Assembly: GCF_019805165.1 (NCBI RefSeq)
Contig: NZ_RWIJ01000030.1
Coordinates: forward strand, 1 to 64,000
Origin: Azospirillum sp. 412522
GTDB taxonomy: Bacteria > Pseudomonadota > Alphaproteobacteria > Azospirillales > Azospirillaceae
DNA: 64,000 nt
Reading direction: 5' to 3'
Below are positions 1 to 8,803 of this stretch, piece by piece. The position numbers were made by a program, and so were the translations under genes. The notes under the pieces are model-generated. The model searched no databases. It had not been told where the DNA came from and saw nothing but the letters and a program-made list of their open reading frames with translations. The stretch's first letter is position 1, and the number at the start of each line of letters is the position of its first letter.

Positions 1-1
1 C

Positions 2-922
2 CGCCGGGACGCCGCTCCGCTGCCGCCGGCCCGGCCCTTCGCCGACCCGCTGCGGGTCTGGCACGATTATGCCGACACGCCCCACGGCCGCATCCATCTC
101 CGCCGCGCCGGGCGCGGCCGGCCGCTGCTGGCCTTCCAGTCGGCGCCGGGCTCGTCGGCGCCGCTGCTGCCGCTGCTGCACGGGCTGGCGCCGGGACGGG
201 AGGTCATCGCTCCCGACTATCTCGGCAACGGCGAGTCCGACAAGCCGGAGCGGACGGTGGACATCGGCGCGCTGGCCGACGACATGCTGGCGCTGGCCGA
301 CGCGCTGGGGTTGGACGGGTTCGACCTGTGGGGAACCCACACCGGCGCCCTGGTGGCGCTGGACCTGACGGTGCGCCATCCCGAGCGGGTCGGCCGCGCC
401 GTGCTGGAGGCGCCGGTGCTGATCCCGGCCGACTTCAGCGCCGACATCCTCGACCATTATTTCCCGCCGCTCGCCGCCGACCGCTGGGGGCTGCATCTGC
501 TCCAGGCCTGGAACATGCGGCGCGACATGTTCCTGTTCTGGCCATGGTACCGGCAGGACCGCGCCGCCGCCCGCGCCATCGGCGTTCCCGACGCGGCGGT
601 GCTGCATGACTGGACCATGGGGCTGCTGGCAAGCGGCGGCCATTACGACCGCTCCTACCGCGCCGCCTTCCGCTACGACACGCGGGCGGCCCTGGTGCGC
701 CTGACCCGGCCCGCCCTGGTCTGCGCCGGCCCGGCCGACATGCTGGTCGAGGGGCTGGCGGAAGCCCGAACGCTGGCCCCTTCGGGGACGACGGTCATGC
801 CGACCCCCGCCACCGTCTGGTATCCCGGACAGGGCGCCCAGGCGGTGCGGGACACCATCGGCTGCTACGCCGCCTTCCTCGACTCGGAGCCGGAATCCGC
901 AATTCTGCACCCGGTGTCATAA
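2..922 (+). CDS. alpha/beta hydrolase (5' truncated by window)
   Basis: The reading frame is open from base 2 to a TAA at 920-922, so the N-terminus lies outside the window. The visible part has the alpha/beta hydrolase layout: a beta-strand with LLAFQSAPGSSAPL, a later APDYLGNGESDKP segment, then WGTHTGALVALD at the nucleophile elbow. The usual G-x-S-x-G reads G-T-H-T-G, putting His where the Ser nucleophile normally sits. I recall similar GxHTG elbows in some proteobacterial members, so it may be a subfamily trait. Substrate is unknown. It converges on the IclR gene and may belong to the same catabolic locus. Confidence 0.8.
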   Translation, partial: RRDAAPLPPARPFADPLRVWHDYADTPHGRIHLRRAGRGRPLLAFQSAPGSSAPLLPLLHGLAPGREVIAPDYLGNGESDKPERTVDIGALADDMLALADALGLDGFDLWGTHTGALVALDLTVRHPERVGRAVLEAPVLIPADFSADILDHYFPPLAADRWGLHLLQAWNMRRDMFLFWPWYRQDRAAARAIGVPDAAVLHDWTMGLLASGGHYDRSYRAAFRYDTRAALVRLTRPALVCAGPADMLVEGLAEARTLAPSGTTVMPTPATVWYPGQGAQAVRDTIGCYAAFLDSEPESAILHPVS

Positions 923-957
923 GACGACACCGCGGCGGTCCACTCCCGCTGCCCGCC

Positions 958-1821
958 TCAGCCGCCGATGGCGGACTGGGCGCGGGCGGCGCGGTGCAGC
1001 GGCGGGGCCGACAGGGAGTGCAGGTTGCCCGAGATCTCGCGCACGGCCTCGCGCATCTCCTCCAGGAAGTTGGGCTGGCCGTTGCGGACGATGTGGGGGG
1101 TCAGGCCGGTCAGGCTGACCGCGGCGATCAGCCGGCCGTCCGGCTCGAACAGCGGCATGGCGATGGCGGCCAGCCCTTCGATCACGTCGTCGATCGCCAC
1201 CGACCATCCGCGCCGCCGCACCTCCTCCAGCTCCCTGGCCAGTTCGCGGGGGTCGGTGGTGGTGTGGGGCGTCAGGCGGGTGGTCCCGCGGGCCAGCACG
1301 CGGTCGACCTCCGCCTCCGGCAGATAGGCCAGCAGCACGCGCGGCGCCGCGCCGCAATTCATCGGCAGCTGCCCGCCGACGATCCACCAGCGCACCTCGA
1401 CCGACCGATCGCTGTGGAACTGGTCGAGGCAGACGGCCGACCCGTCGTGATAGACCGACAGGAAGACGGTGCTGCCGGTCGTCTTCGCCAGCCGCGACAG
1501 GATGGTGGAGGCGATCTGGCGCAGGTCGCGGCGCTCCGGCACCGCCCCCGCCAGCTTCAGGATCTCCAGCCCCAGGCTGTATTTCTGGCTCTGCGCATCG
1601 AAGGCGGCGAAGCCGTCCTGCACCAGCGTCAGCAGGATGCGCCGCGCCGTCCCCTTGTCGAGCTTCGCCGCACCCGCGACCTCGGTCAGGGTCAGCGTCG
1701 GCCCTTCCTGATAGAAGCTGCGCAGCACGGCCAGGGCCCGCGACACCGCGCGGACGCTGAGACCGTTCTTTTCCGTGCCCTGGCCTTCCACACCCTGGTT
1801 GTCGTCCTGTTCGGTGTCCAT
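958..1821 (-). CDS. IclR-family transcriptional regulator
   Basis: The 287-residue product has an N-terminal winged helix (SVRAVSRALAVLRSF through LTEVAGAAKLDKGTARRILLTL) followed by the IclR effector domain (CLDQFHSDRSVEVRWWIVGGQLPMNCGAAPRVLLAYL). The ATG at 1821 is preferred over an upstream ATG at 1884 because AAGGGG lies just before it and the HTH then starts near residue 20. The gene diverges from the metallo-hydrolase operon at 2187, the usual arrangement for an IclR protein controlling an adjacent catabolic operon. A perfect inverted repeat in the shared intergenic region is a likely target. The effector is not deducible. Confidence 0.92.
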   Translation of the reverse strand: MDTEQDDNQGVEGQGTEKNGLSVRAVSRALAVLRSFYQEGPTLTLTEVAGAAKLDKGTARRILLTLVQDGFAAFDAQSQKYSLGLEILKLAGAVPERRDLRQIASTILSRLAKTTGSTVFLSVYHDGSAVCLDQFHSDRSVEVRWWIVGGQLPMNCGAAPRVLLAYLPEAEVDRVLARGTTRLTPHTTTDPRELARELEEVRRRGWSVAIDDVIEGLAAIAMPLFEPDGRLIAAVSLTGLTPHIVRNGQPNFLEEMREAVREISGNLHSLSAPPLHRAARAQSAIGG

Positions 1822-2186
1822 ACGTCGAAGCCCCTTATGGATGTCCCGCATCTCTGGTCCAGGCGGAAGTCCTGCCCTCCGCACAGCCGGCGGAAGACGG
1901 CAGACCCATGGTCATCCCGCCGCGGTAGCGGCGCCGGCTAGCATTGAAGGCCGGGGCGGAGTTCCGCAACCCCTTTCCACCGTCCCTAACGCGATGCGCC
2001 GTCCGTGTCAAACAGTGACACCAATTTTGCCTGTTGACACGATCAAGCGCAAATGGTTTCCTTGCCCAACAAACAGAACAAGCGCGCCCCACCGCCTCCG
2101 CGGATGGCGGGCGCCCCATGCTCCGGCACGCCGCCGTCCCCTGATTTCCCGGACCGGCCGCCGGCATCCTGCACGAGGGGAGGACT
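1822..2186. other. divergent promoter region (365 bp)
   Basis: No gene is seen between the IclR regulator and the operon starting at 2187. It carries the divergent promoters, a GTGTCA/TGACAC inverted repeat, and a TTGACA hexamer at 2034-2039 without a convincing -10 partner. Confidence 0.6.
2005..2021. promoter_or_regulatory. candidate IclR operator
   Basis: GTGTCA-aacag-TGACAC is a perfect 6-bp inverted repeat with a 5-bp spacer. A further TGACAC half-site lies at 2035-2040, inside CTGTTGACAC. The position between IclR and its divergent operon supports an operator role; binding itself is inference. Confidence 0.5.
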
Positions 2187-3077
2187 ATGCACACCATCGC
2201 CCTTGGTGCGTTCACGGTCACGCGGATCGAGGAAATGCTGACGCCGGGCTTCGACCCCGGCTTCCTGTTTCCGGCCTATGACGAGGCGATCCTGACCCGG
2301 AACCCCGAACTGGCCGAACCGAACTTCCTCGACCCGGCATCAAAGCGCCTGATGTCGAGCATGCACAGCTGGCTGATCCGCACCGACCGCCACGTGATCC
2401 TGGTCGACACCGGCTGCGGCAACCACAAGGAACGCCACACGCCGGGCTTCGAACGTTTCCACATGCTGGACAAGCCCTATCTGCGCAACCTCGCGGCGGC
2501 GGGCGTGCAGCCCGAGGACGTGACGCTGGTCATCAACACCCACCTGCATATCGACCATGTCGGCTGGAACACCCAGCTGCTCGACGGGCGCTGGGTCCCG
2601 ACCTTCCCCAACGCCCGCTACATCTACGGCGCGCAGGAATTCAGGCACTGGCGCAGCCCCGAGGGCGGGCTGGTCGGCATGCCGGGCAACGGCCCGGTGA
2701 TGGAGGACAGCGTCCTGCCGGTCTGGGAGGCCGGACAGGTGGAGCTGATCGAGGACGGCGACCGCATCCTCGACGGGCTGTCGGTGGAACTGGCCCCCGG
2801 CCACACCGCCGGCCAGATGTTCGTCCGGCTGGAGTCGGACCGGCACGCCGCCTACTTCACCGGCGACTGCCTGCACCAGCCGATGCAGGTGGCCCGTCCC
2901 GACTGGAACAGCCGCTTCTGTGAGGATCAGGGCCAAGCGGTGGCGACCCGCCGCCGGCTGCTCGACCATGCCGCCGACCGCAACGCCCTGGTCTTCCCCG
3001 CCCATTTCGGCGCTCCCCACACCGGCTATGTCCGCCGGACGGCCGAGAATTTCCGGTTCGAACCACTCGCTGCCTGA
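2187..3077 (+). CDS. MBL-fold metallo-hydrolase
   Basis: The 296-residue protein has the metallo-beta-lactamase signature HTHLHIDHVGW, with the HxHxDH metal motif at residues 119-124. Downstream it has ELAPGHTAGQM and AYFTGDCLHQP, supplying the third His and the bridging Asp, and a C-terminal PAHFGAPH. It is therefore probably a di-zinc hydrolase of the lactonase/glyoxalase-II-like type. GAGGGGAGG just upstream fixes the ATG at 2187. It is first in a six-gene operon, with 19 bp to the FAD oxidase. A lactonase or thioesterase step in the pathway is plausible but unproven. Confidence 0.9.
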   Translation: MHTIALGAFTVTRIEEMLTPGFDPGFLFPAYDEAILTRNPELAEPNFLDPASKRLMSSMHSWLIRTDRHVILVDTGCGNHKERHTPGFERFHMLDKPYLRNLAAAGVQPEDVTLVINTHLHIDHVGWNTQLLDGRWVPTFPNARYIYGAQEFRHWRSPEGGLVGMPGNGPVMEDSVLPVWEAGQVELIEDGDRILDGLSVELAPGHTAGQMFVRLESDRHAAYFTGDCLHQPMQVARPDWNSRFCEDQGQAVATRRRLLDHAADRNALVFPAHFGAPHTGYVRRTAENFRFEPLAA

Positions 3078-3096
3078 CAATTCAGAGGGACAGTCC

Positions 3097-4686
3097 ATGA
3101 GCATCGCCGCCCTCGACGGCACCGCCACGCTGACCGACACCCTGCGCGCCGCGCTTGGGCCCGACGGCCTGCTGGACGACGAGAAGAGCCGCAACTTCTA
3201 CGCCAACGACGTCTTCTGGCAGCCGGGAATCCCGCCGCTCGCCATCGCGCTGCCGCGCGACCGCGACGCCGTCGCCGCCACCATCCGCGCCGCCCATGAC
3301 GCCGGGGTGGCGGTGGTGCCGCGCGGCGGCGGCATGTCCTACACCAAGGGCTATCTGCCCGAAGGCCCGAATTCGGTCGTCATCGACAGCCGCCGGCTGA
3401 ACCGCATCATCGACCTGAACACCGACAGCCTCTATGTGACGGTGGAGACCGGCTGCACCTGGGCGGCGCTGAACGAGGCGCTGGAGGGCACCGGGCTGCG
3501 CACCGGCTATTGGGGGCCGCTGTCGGGCATCAACGCCACCATCGGCGGCGCCCTGTCGCAGAACAGCGCCTTTTTCGGCTCCGCCCTGCACGGCACCGTG
3601 GCGGAAAGCGTGCTGGGCGTCACCGTGGTGCTGGCCGACGGGCGCATCGTCACCACCGGGTCGGGCGGGCGCGTCGGCACCAAGCCCTTCACCCGGTCGG
3701 GCGGCCCCGACCTGACCGGCCTGTTCCTCGGCGACAACGGCGCCATGGGCTTCAAGGTGGCGGCGACGCTGCGGCTGCACCGCCGGCCGGAGCACACCGA
3801 TTTCCTGTCCTTCGGCTTCGCCACCATGCAGGCGATGGCCGCGGCGCAGGTGGAGATGGCGCGGGCGCGCTGCGTGTCGGAAGGCTTCGGCATCGACCGC
3901 ACCAAGGTCGAGCATTCGGCCAGCGTCAACAAGCTGTCGGACGGGCTGAAGACGCTGGGCAACGTGGCGAAGGCCGGCAAGTCGCTGTTCCAGGGCGCCA
4001 AGGAGGCGCTGAGCGTCGCCACCGCCGGCACCGCCTTTCTCAAGGACCACAATTTCACCCTCCATCTGGTGGTGGAGGGGCGCAGCGAGACCCAGCTGCG
4101 CGAGGCGATGCAGACGGTGCGCGAGATCGGCGCCCGCCACGGCAAGGAGATCGAGAACAGCGTGCCGAAGGTCATGCGCTCCAAGCCCTTCGGGCCGGTG
4201 CGCGGCATGCTGGGGCGCGAGGGCCAGCGCTGGGTCCCGATCCACGCCATCTTCCCGCTGGGCGACGCCGACAAGGTGGTCGCCGCCAACGACGCCTTCT
4301 TCGCGGAGAAGCGCGGCTTCATGGAGCAGCACGGCATCATCTATTCGGTGATGACCATGACGGTCGGCAACGACTTCTTCCTGGAGCCGGCCTTCTACTG
4401 GAACGACGAGATCACGCCGCTGCACGCCGCCAGCCTGGGCGACGAGGTGGTCAAGCCCTGGCGCGACCGCCCGGCCAACCCGGCGGCGCGCAACGCGGTG
4501 GCGGAACTGCGCCGGGCGACACAGGAGCTGTATTGCAGCCTCGGCGGCGTCAGCTGGCAGGTCGCCCGCGACTATCCGTTCCGCGAGATCGTGACCCCCG
4601 AAACCTGGTCGCTGCTGGAGGGCGTCAAGCGCGCCGTCGATCCGCAGGGGCTGATGAATCCCGGTTCCCTCGGCCTCGGCCGTTGA
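3097..4686 (+). CDS. FAD-binding (PCMH-type) oxidase/dehydrogenase
   Basis: This 529-residue protein resembles the GlcD/vanillyl-alcohol-oxidase superfamily. The FAD-binding segment includes PRGGGMSYTKGYLP (from about residue 75) and GINATIGGALSQNSAFFGSALHGT. The C-terminal half ends in DPQGLMNPGSLGLG, typical of FAD-linked oxidases. Such enzymes oxidise 2-hydroxy acids or alcohols. The ATG at 3097 has AGAGGGA upstream; an in-frame extension back to 2920 would overlap the previous gene and was rejected. As the only redox enzyme of the operon it probably acts on the pathway's hydroxy-acid substrate. Confidence 0.88.
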   Translation: MSIAALDGTATLTDTLRAALGPDGLLDDEKSRNFYANDVFWQPGIPPLAIALPRDRDAVAATIRAAHDAGVAVVPRGGGMSYTKGYLPEGPNSVVIDSRRLNRIIDLNTDSLYVTVETGCTWAALNEALEGTGLRTGYWGPLSGINATIGGALSQNSAFFGSALHGTVAESVLGVTVVLADGRIVTTGSGGRVGTKPFTRSGGPDLTGLFLGDNGAMGFKVAATLRLHRRPEHTDFLSFGFATMQAMAAAQVEMARARCVSEGFGIDRTKVEHSASVNKLSDGLKTLGNVAKAGKSLFQGAKEALSVATAGTAFLKDHNFTLHLVVEGRSETQLREAMQTVREIGARHGKEIENSVPKVMRSKPFGPVRGMLGREGQRWVPIHAIFPLGDADKVVAANDAFFAEKRGFMEQHGIIYSVMTMTVGNDFFLEPAFYWNDEITPLHAASLGDEVVKPWRDRPANPAARNAVAELRRATQELYCSLGGVSWQVARDYPFREIVTPETWSLLEGVKRAVDPQGLMNPGSLGLGR

Positions 4687-4712
4687 GGACCGGGAGCGGA
4701 GACATCCACGCC

Positions 4713-5969
4713 ATGGGCTACACCATCACCGAGAAGATCCTGGCGCGCGCGGCGGGGCTGCCCGCCGTCCGCGCCGGGCAGGACATCAAGGCGAAGCCGG
4801 ACTTCGTGCTGGCCTACGACTTCCCCGGCTACACCGACGTCTATTTCAAGACGATGAAGGAGGATTTCGGCATCGAGCGGGTGGCCGAGCCGGAACGCTT
4901 CGGCATCTTCATCGACCACATGGTGCCGACCGCCACCGCCAAGGAGGAGGAGCTGCACATCAACACCCGCAACTGGTGCGCGGAGAACGATGTGCCGCTG
5001 TTCGAACGCCACGGCATCGGCCATCAGGTGGCGGCCGAGGTCGGCTACGCGACGCCGGGCGCCTTCGTCGTCCATTTCGACGGCCATGTCAGCCAGCTCG
5101 GCACCTTCGGCACGCTCGCCATCGGGCTGCGCCGCAACGTGATGGAAGCCTTCGTCAGCGACACCGTGTCGATCCGCGTGCCCGATACGGTGCGGGTGAA
5201 CCTGCGCGGCTCCCTGCGGCCCGGCGTGATGGCGCGCGACGTCTTCCACCATCTGGTGCGCCGGCTGGGGCCGAGTTCCTGCCGCTTCCAGGTGCTGGAG
5301 CTGGGCGGCCCGTCGGTGGCGGCGATGTCGACGGAAGGGCTGCAGACCATCACCGGGCTCGCCATGTTCACCGGCGCCCTGACCGCCATCGTCAATCCCG
5401 ACCCGGTGCGGCTGGACTACGCCCTGCCGCGCGCCCGCAAGAAACTGGAGCCGGTGTCGAGCGATCCCGACGCGCAATATTCGGCGGTCCACGACATCGA
5501 CCTGTCGGATCTGGAACCGATCGTCGTCGTCCCGCCGACCCCGGCGGACACCCGCGACCTGACCGAGTTCCTCGGGCTGGAGATCAACGCCGGTTACCTC
5601 GGTTCCTGCGCGTCGGGGCGGCTGGAGGATCTGCGGGCGGCAGCCAAGGTGCTGGACGGCCGGCGGGTCAAGACCGGCGTCTCGCTGCACATCGTGCCGA
5701 CCAGCCAGGAACTGATGGCGGCGGCGGCGCGCGAGGGTCTGGTGTCCACCCTGGTGGAAGCCGGGGCCTTCGTCTCCTCGCCCAGCTGCGACTATTGCTT
5801 CGGCCGCATCGCGACGATGACGGCGGGCCAGCGCGCGGTGTCCACCGGCACGCTGAACGTCCGCGGCCGCATGGGCAGCCCGGACTCCGAGATCTACCTC
5901 TGCAACGCCGCGGTGGTCGCCGCCTCCGCCATCGAGGGCCGGATCGCCGATCCACGCCCCTACCTGTGA
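4713..5969 (+). CDS. aconitase/3-isopropylmalate dehydratase-family large subunit
   Basis: The 418-residue product is a LeuC/homoaconitase-like hydro-lyase subunit. The 4Fe-4S cysteines are C299 (GSCASGR), C359 and C362 (SPSCDYCFG); the 60- and 3-residue spacings match LeuC. Other conserved stretches are HMVPT and ERHGIGHQV near the N-terminus and GRMGSPDSEIYL near the C-terminus. The start at 4713 follows a GGAG-containing leader; the same frame stays open upstream to 3510 only as a shadow of the oxidase gene. With the small subunit 8 bp downstream it should form a two-subunit hydratase for a branched di- or tricarboxylate. It is not an obvious leucine gene because no leuB or leuA is nearby. 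Confidence 0.9.
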   Translation: MGYTITEKILARAAGLPAVRAGQDIKAKPDFVLAYDFPGYTDVYFKTMKEDFGIERVAEPERFGIFIDHMVPTATAKEEELHINTRNWCAENDVPLFERHGIGHQVAAEVGYATPGAFVVHFDGHVSQLGTFGTLAIGLRRNVMEAFVSDTVSIRVPDTVRVNLRGSLRPGVMARDVFHHLVRRLGPSSCRFQVLELGGPSVAAMSTEGLQTITGLAMFTGALTAIVNPDPVRLDYALPRARKKLEPVSSDPDAQYSAVHDIDLSDLEPIVVVPPTPADTRDLTEFLGLEINAGYLGSCASGRLEDLRAAAKVLDGRRVKTGVSLHIVPTSQELMAAAAREGLVSTLVEAGAFVSSPSCDYCFGRIATMTAGQRAVSTGTLNVRGRMGSPDSEIYLCNAAVVAASAIEGRIADPRPYL

Positions 5970-5977
5970 GGGTGGCC

Positions 5978-6553
5978 ATGGCCCAACCCAACTTGAAAAT
6001 GCCTGTTATGCGGGGCCGCGTCGCCTTCATCTTCGACGAGGTGAATTTCGACGTCGACCAGATCGTCGGCGTCAAGAACATCAAGATCACCGACGTGGAC
6101 GAACTGGCGCAGCTCGCCATGCAGGCCTACGACCCGGACTTCGCCAAGTCGGTGCGGCCGGGCGACCTGCTGGTCGGCGCCGACAATTTCGGCTACGGCC
6201 ACCCGCACTACCCGCCGATGAAGGCGATGCGCCATCTCGGCGTCACCGGGGTGATCGCGGAGTCCTTCTCGCCCGGCTACTGGCGCGGCGAGGTCAGCAT
6301 GGGGTTCCCGCAGGTGAGCTGCCCCGGGATCCTCGGCTTCGTCCGCCGCTGGGACGAGATCGAGGTGGACTGGGAGGCCGGCGTGGTCCGCAACCACACC
6401 CAAGGCACCGAAATTCCCTTCGAGCCGCTGCCGCAGGCGGATGCCGAGATGATCGAGGCCGGCGGCCTCGTCCCCTTCCTGAAGCGGCAGGCGGCCCAGC
6501 AACGCGAACAAAAGGAACATGCGCATGTCCCAAGCGATTTCCGGGCGATCTGA
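5978..6553 (+). CDS. aconitase/IPMD-family small (swivel) subunit, divergent active site
   Basis: The 191-residue product has the LeuD-like swivel fold: MRGRVAFIFDEVNFDVDQI, then GADNFGYGHPHYPPMKAMRHLGVTGVIAESFS, then NHTQGTEIPFEPLP. In LeuD and aconitase the loop after NFG carries a G-S-S-R-E-H motif whose Ser and Arg act on substrate. Here the loop reads GYGHPHYPP, so both are replaced. It may be a substrate-specific subgroup. It lies 8 bp after the large subunit and its 3' end overlaps the lyase gene by 29 nt, implying co-translation. Confidence 0.85.
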   Translation: MAQPNLKMPVMRGRVAFIFDEVNFDVDQIVGVKNIKITDVDELAQLAMQAYDPDFAKSVRPGDLLVGADNFGYGHPHYPPMKAMRHLGVTGVIAESFSPGYWRGEVSMGFPQVSCPGILGFVRRWDEIEVDWEAGVVRNHTQGTEIPFEPLPQADAEMIEAGGLVPFLKRQAAQQREQKEHAHVPSDFRAI

Positions 6554-7397
6554 ATTCCGCAACCGCGTGCTGGCACAGAAGACCGTCTGGTCGGCCGGCG
6601 CCTATGACGCCCTGTCCGCCCGCTTCATCGAGGCGGCCGGCTTCGACGCGCTGATGACCTCGGGCTTCGGCGTCTCGGCCTCCTTCCTCGGCCAGCCGGA
6701 TGCCGAGCTCTACACGATGTCGGAGAACCTGACGGTGGTCCGCAACGTGGTGTCGGCGGTCAACGTCCCGGTCATCGCCGACATCGACACCGGATACGGC
6801 AACGCCATCAACGTGATGCGCACCATCCGCGAGTTCGAGGCGTCGGGCGTGTCGGCCGTGATCATGGAGGACCAGGTGGCGCCCAAGCGCTGCCCGATCT
6901 GCGTCGGCGGGGTCGAGGTGATCGCGATGGACGAGGGCATCGCCAAGATCCAGGCGGCGGTCGAGGCCCGGCGCGATCCCAACATGCTGATCATCGCCCG
7001 CACCGACGTGGTCGATCCGGCCGCCGCCATGGAACGCGGGCGCGCCTATGTCGCCGCCGGCGCCGACATGATCCAGCCGATCAGCAAATGCTTCAAGGAC
7101 ATCGACGGCTTGCGCGCCATGCGCGAGGCGGTCGGCGTGCCGCTGTCGCTGCAGCTGCTGGGCTGGCTTGAAAAGCTGTCGGCCGACGAGGTCGAGGAGG
7201 TGGCCGGCATGGCGACCTACGCGCTGGTGCCGCTGATGACCGTCGCCTCGGCGCTGAAGGAGAATCTGGCGGCGCTGGCCGAACGCCGCTCCACCCGCGA
7301 CCTGCCGCGCCCGGTGACCGACCACAACAGCTTCATCGACTTCATCGGCTTCCCGCAGATCGAGGAATTGCAGAAGCGCTACCTGAAGACCGCCTGA
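6525..7397 (+). CDS. isocitrate lyase/PEP mutase-family C-C lyase
   Basis: The 290-residue protein has the ICL/PEPM barrel motifs: SAGAYDALSARFIEAAGFDALMTSG, the metal-binding DIDTGYG (residues 86-92), MEDQ (114-117), and PKRC with the catalytic Cys at 123 followed by PI rather than the GH of methylisocitrate lyase. The family cleaves 2-methylisocitrate, 2,3-dimethylmalate, oxaloacetate or phosphonopyruvate. AAAGGA is 8 nt from the ATG at 6525 but only 2 nt from the one at 6519, so 6525 is chosen. Paired with the hydratase it recalls the hydratase/lyase step of methylcitrate or nicotinate-derived dimethylmalate breakdown. The exact substrate is unknown. Confidence 0.9.
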   Translation: MSQAISGRSEFRNRVLAQKTVWSAGAYDALSARFIEAAGFDALMTSGFGVSASFLGQPDAELYTMSENLTVVRNVVSAVNVPVIADIDTGYGNAINVMRTIREFEASGVSAVIMEDQVAPKRCPICVGGVEVIAMDEGIAKIQAAVEARRDPNMLIIARTDVVDPAAAMERGRAYVAAGADMIQPISKCFKDIDGLRAMREAVGVPLSLQLLGWLEKLSADEVEEVAGMATYALVPLMTVASALKENLAALAERRSTRDLPRPVTDHNSFIDFIGFPQIEELQKRYLKTA

Positions 7398-7487
7398 CGA
7401 TCCTTTGCCGGCGGGCACCGTCCGCCGGGACCGCGGGTCGAGCAAAAGACGGCCAAGCAAAAGACGACCAATCCACGGAGGAACCCC

Positions 7488-8621
7488 ATGTTCGGTAGGC
7501 GCACTCTCCTTGCCGCCGCGGCGGCCCTGGCCCTGACCCTTCCCGCCTTCGGCGCACAGGCGCAGCAGCCCCCGGTCCGCATCGCCCTCATCGGCCCGAT
7601 GAGCGGCACCGGCGCCTTCGAAGGCCAGCTCGGCCTGGAAGGCGCGCAGGCGATGGCCGCGGTGATCAACGCCAAGGGCGGCGTGGCCGGCGGCCGCAAG
7701 ATCGAGCTGCTGACCTACGACGACAAGGGCTCCCCCGAGGATGGCGTCAGCGCCGCCAAGCGGGCGATGGAGCAGGACAACGTCGACATGATCATCGGCG
7801 GCTGGTTCAGCGCCGTCGCCCTGTCGATGAAGGAAGTGACGCGCGACAAGATCATCACCGTCATGACCAGCTCACAGCACCCGAAGGTGACGGAAGAGGG
7901 GCACAAGTACCTGTTCCGCCTGAACGCCACCTCGGCGATGATGTCGGAGTTCTATTCGAAGGCGATCTGCGAGCGGATCAAGCCCAAGTCGATCGCCTTC
8001 ATGAACGTCAACGACGACTGGGGCCGGCTGGAGCTGGACAACTATACCAAGCTGCTGACCGGCTGCGGCATCGAGGTGAAGGGGCACGAGTTCTACAATC
8101 GCACCGACACGGACTTCACCACCGCGCTGACCAAGCTGAAGTCGCTGAACGCCGACGCCATCTATGTCGCGGCGATCAACACCTCGCAGGGCGCGACGAT
8201 CTACCGGCAGATCAAGCAGACCGGCTATCGCGGCAAGGTCATCGCGTCGGCCGGCAACATGAATCCGAAGCTGGTCGAGCTGTCCGGCAACTCGCTGGAG
8301 CAGGTCTATTCCGCCTCGCCCTTCACCGAGGACGGCGCTGCCCCGTCGCTGAAGCCGTGGCTGGAGCAGTATCGCAAGGACTACAAGAACGACCCGTCCT
8401 TCATCGCGGCACTCGGCGCCCAGGCGGTGCAGACCCTGGCCTTCGGCATCGATGCCGCCGGCGGCGACCCGCGCGCCTACGACAAGATCGCCGCGGCCCT
8501 GAAGTCGCAGGCGGTCCCGACCGTGATGGGAGAGCTGCGCTTCTCCGACAAGGGCCAGGCGAGCCAGGCGATCCATCTGGTGCAGGTCCAGAAGAAGCAG
8601 ATCGTCAGCGTCCGGGACTGA
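7488..8621 (+). CDS. LIV-type ABC transporter substrate-binding protein
   Basis: The 377-residue precursor has a clear signal peptide (FGRRTLLAAAAALALTLPAFGAQA, cleavage near residue 26) and a type I periplasmic binding fold: RIALIGPMSGTGAFEGQLGLEGAQ, then KIELLTYDDKGSPEDGVSAAKR. It resembles branched-chain amino acid and aromatic/carboxylate binding proteins. It lies 90 bp after the lyase, behind a GGAGG ribosome site. No permease or ATPase gene follows, so it must share a transporter encoded elsewhere. It probably captures the substrate or an intermediate of the upstream pathway. Confidence 0.9.
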   Translation: MFGRRTLLAAAAALALTLPAFGAQAQQPPVRIALIGPMSGTGAFEGQLGLEGAQAMAAVINAKGGVAGGRKIELLTYDDKGSPEDGVSAAKRAMEQDNVDMIIGGWFSAVALSMKEVTRDKIITVMTSSQHPKVTEEGHKYLFRLNATSAMMSEFYSKAICERIKPKSIAFMNVNDDWGRLELDNYTKLLTGCGIEVKGHEFYNRTDTDFTTALTKLKSLNADAIYVAAINTSQGATIYRQIKQTGYRGKVIASAGNMNPKLVELSGNSLEQVYSASPFTEDGAAPSLKPWLEQYRKDYKNDPSFIAALGAQAVQTLAFGIDAAGGDPRAYDKIAAALKSQAVPTVMGELRFSDKGQASQAIHLVQVQKKQIVSVRD

Positions 8622-8636
8622 ACGGCGGCTGGCGAA

Positions 8637-8787
8637 AAGCCCTCTCCCGTCCCGGGAGAGGGAGGGGACCCACGAAGTGGGGAGGGTGAGGGGCGGTGCA
8701 AGGAACCATGCGGTTCCGGATTCTCGCATTCCCCCTCACCCTCCCCACTTCGTGGGTCCCCTCCCTCTCCCGGGGCGGGAGAGGGCT
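8637..8787. repeat. large GC-rich palindrome, likely bidirectional terminator
   Basis: Two arms of about 56 bases (8637-8693 and 8731-8787) are near-perfect inverted copies around a roughly 37-base loop. Each arm also contains a smaller CCCTCTCCC/GGGAGAGGG hairpin. It lies between two converging genes, as a transcription stop would. Shorter relatives occur at 14851-14873 and 14936-14958, so it is a dispersed element. Confidence 0.8.
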
Positions 8788-8803
8788 TGTCATGCGTCCT
8801 TTT

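Noticed and set aside
4713..6553. leuCD of leucine synthesis
   Set aside because: No leuA or leuB nearby, a non-canonical small-subunit loop, and an operon of catabolic genes behind an IclR regulator.
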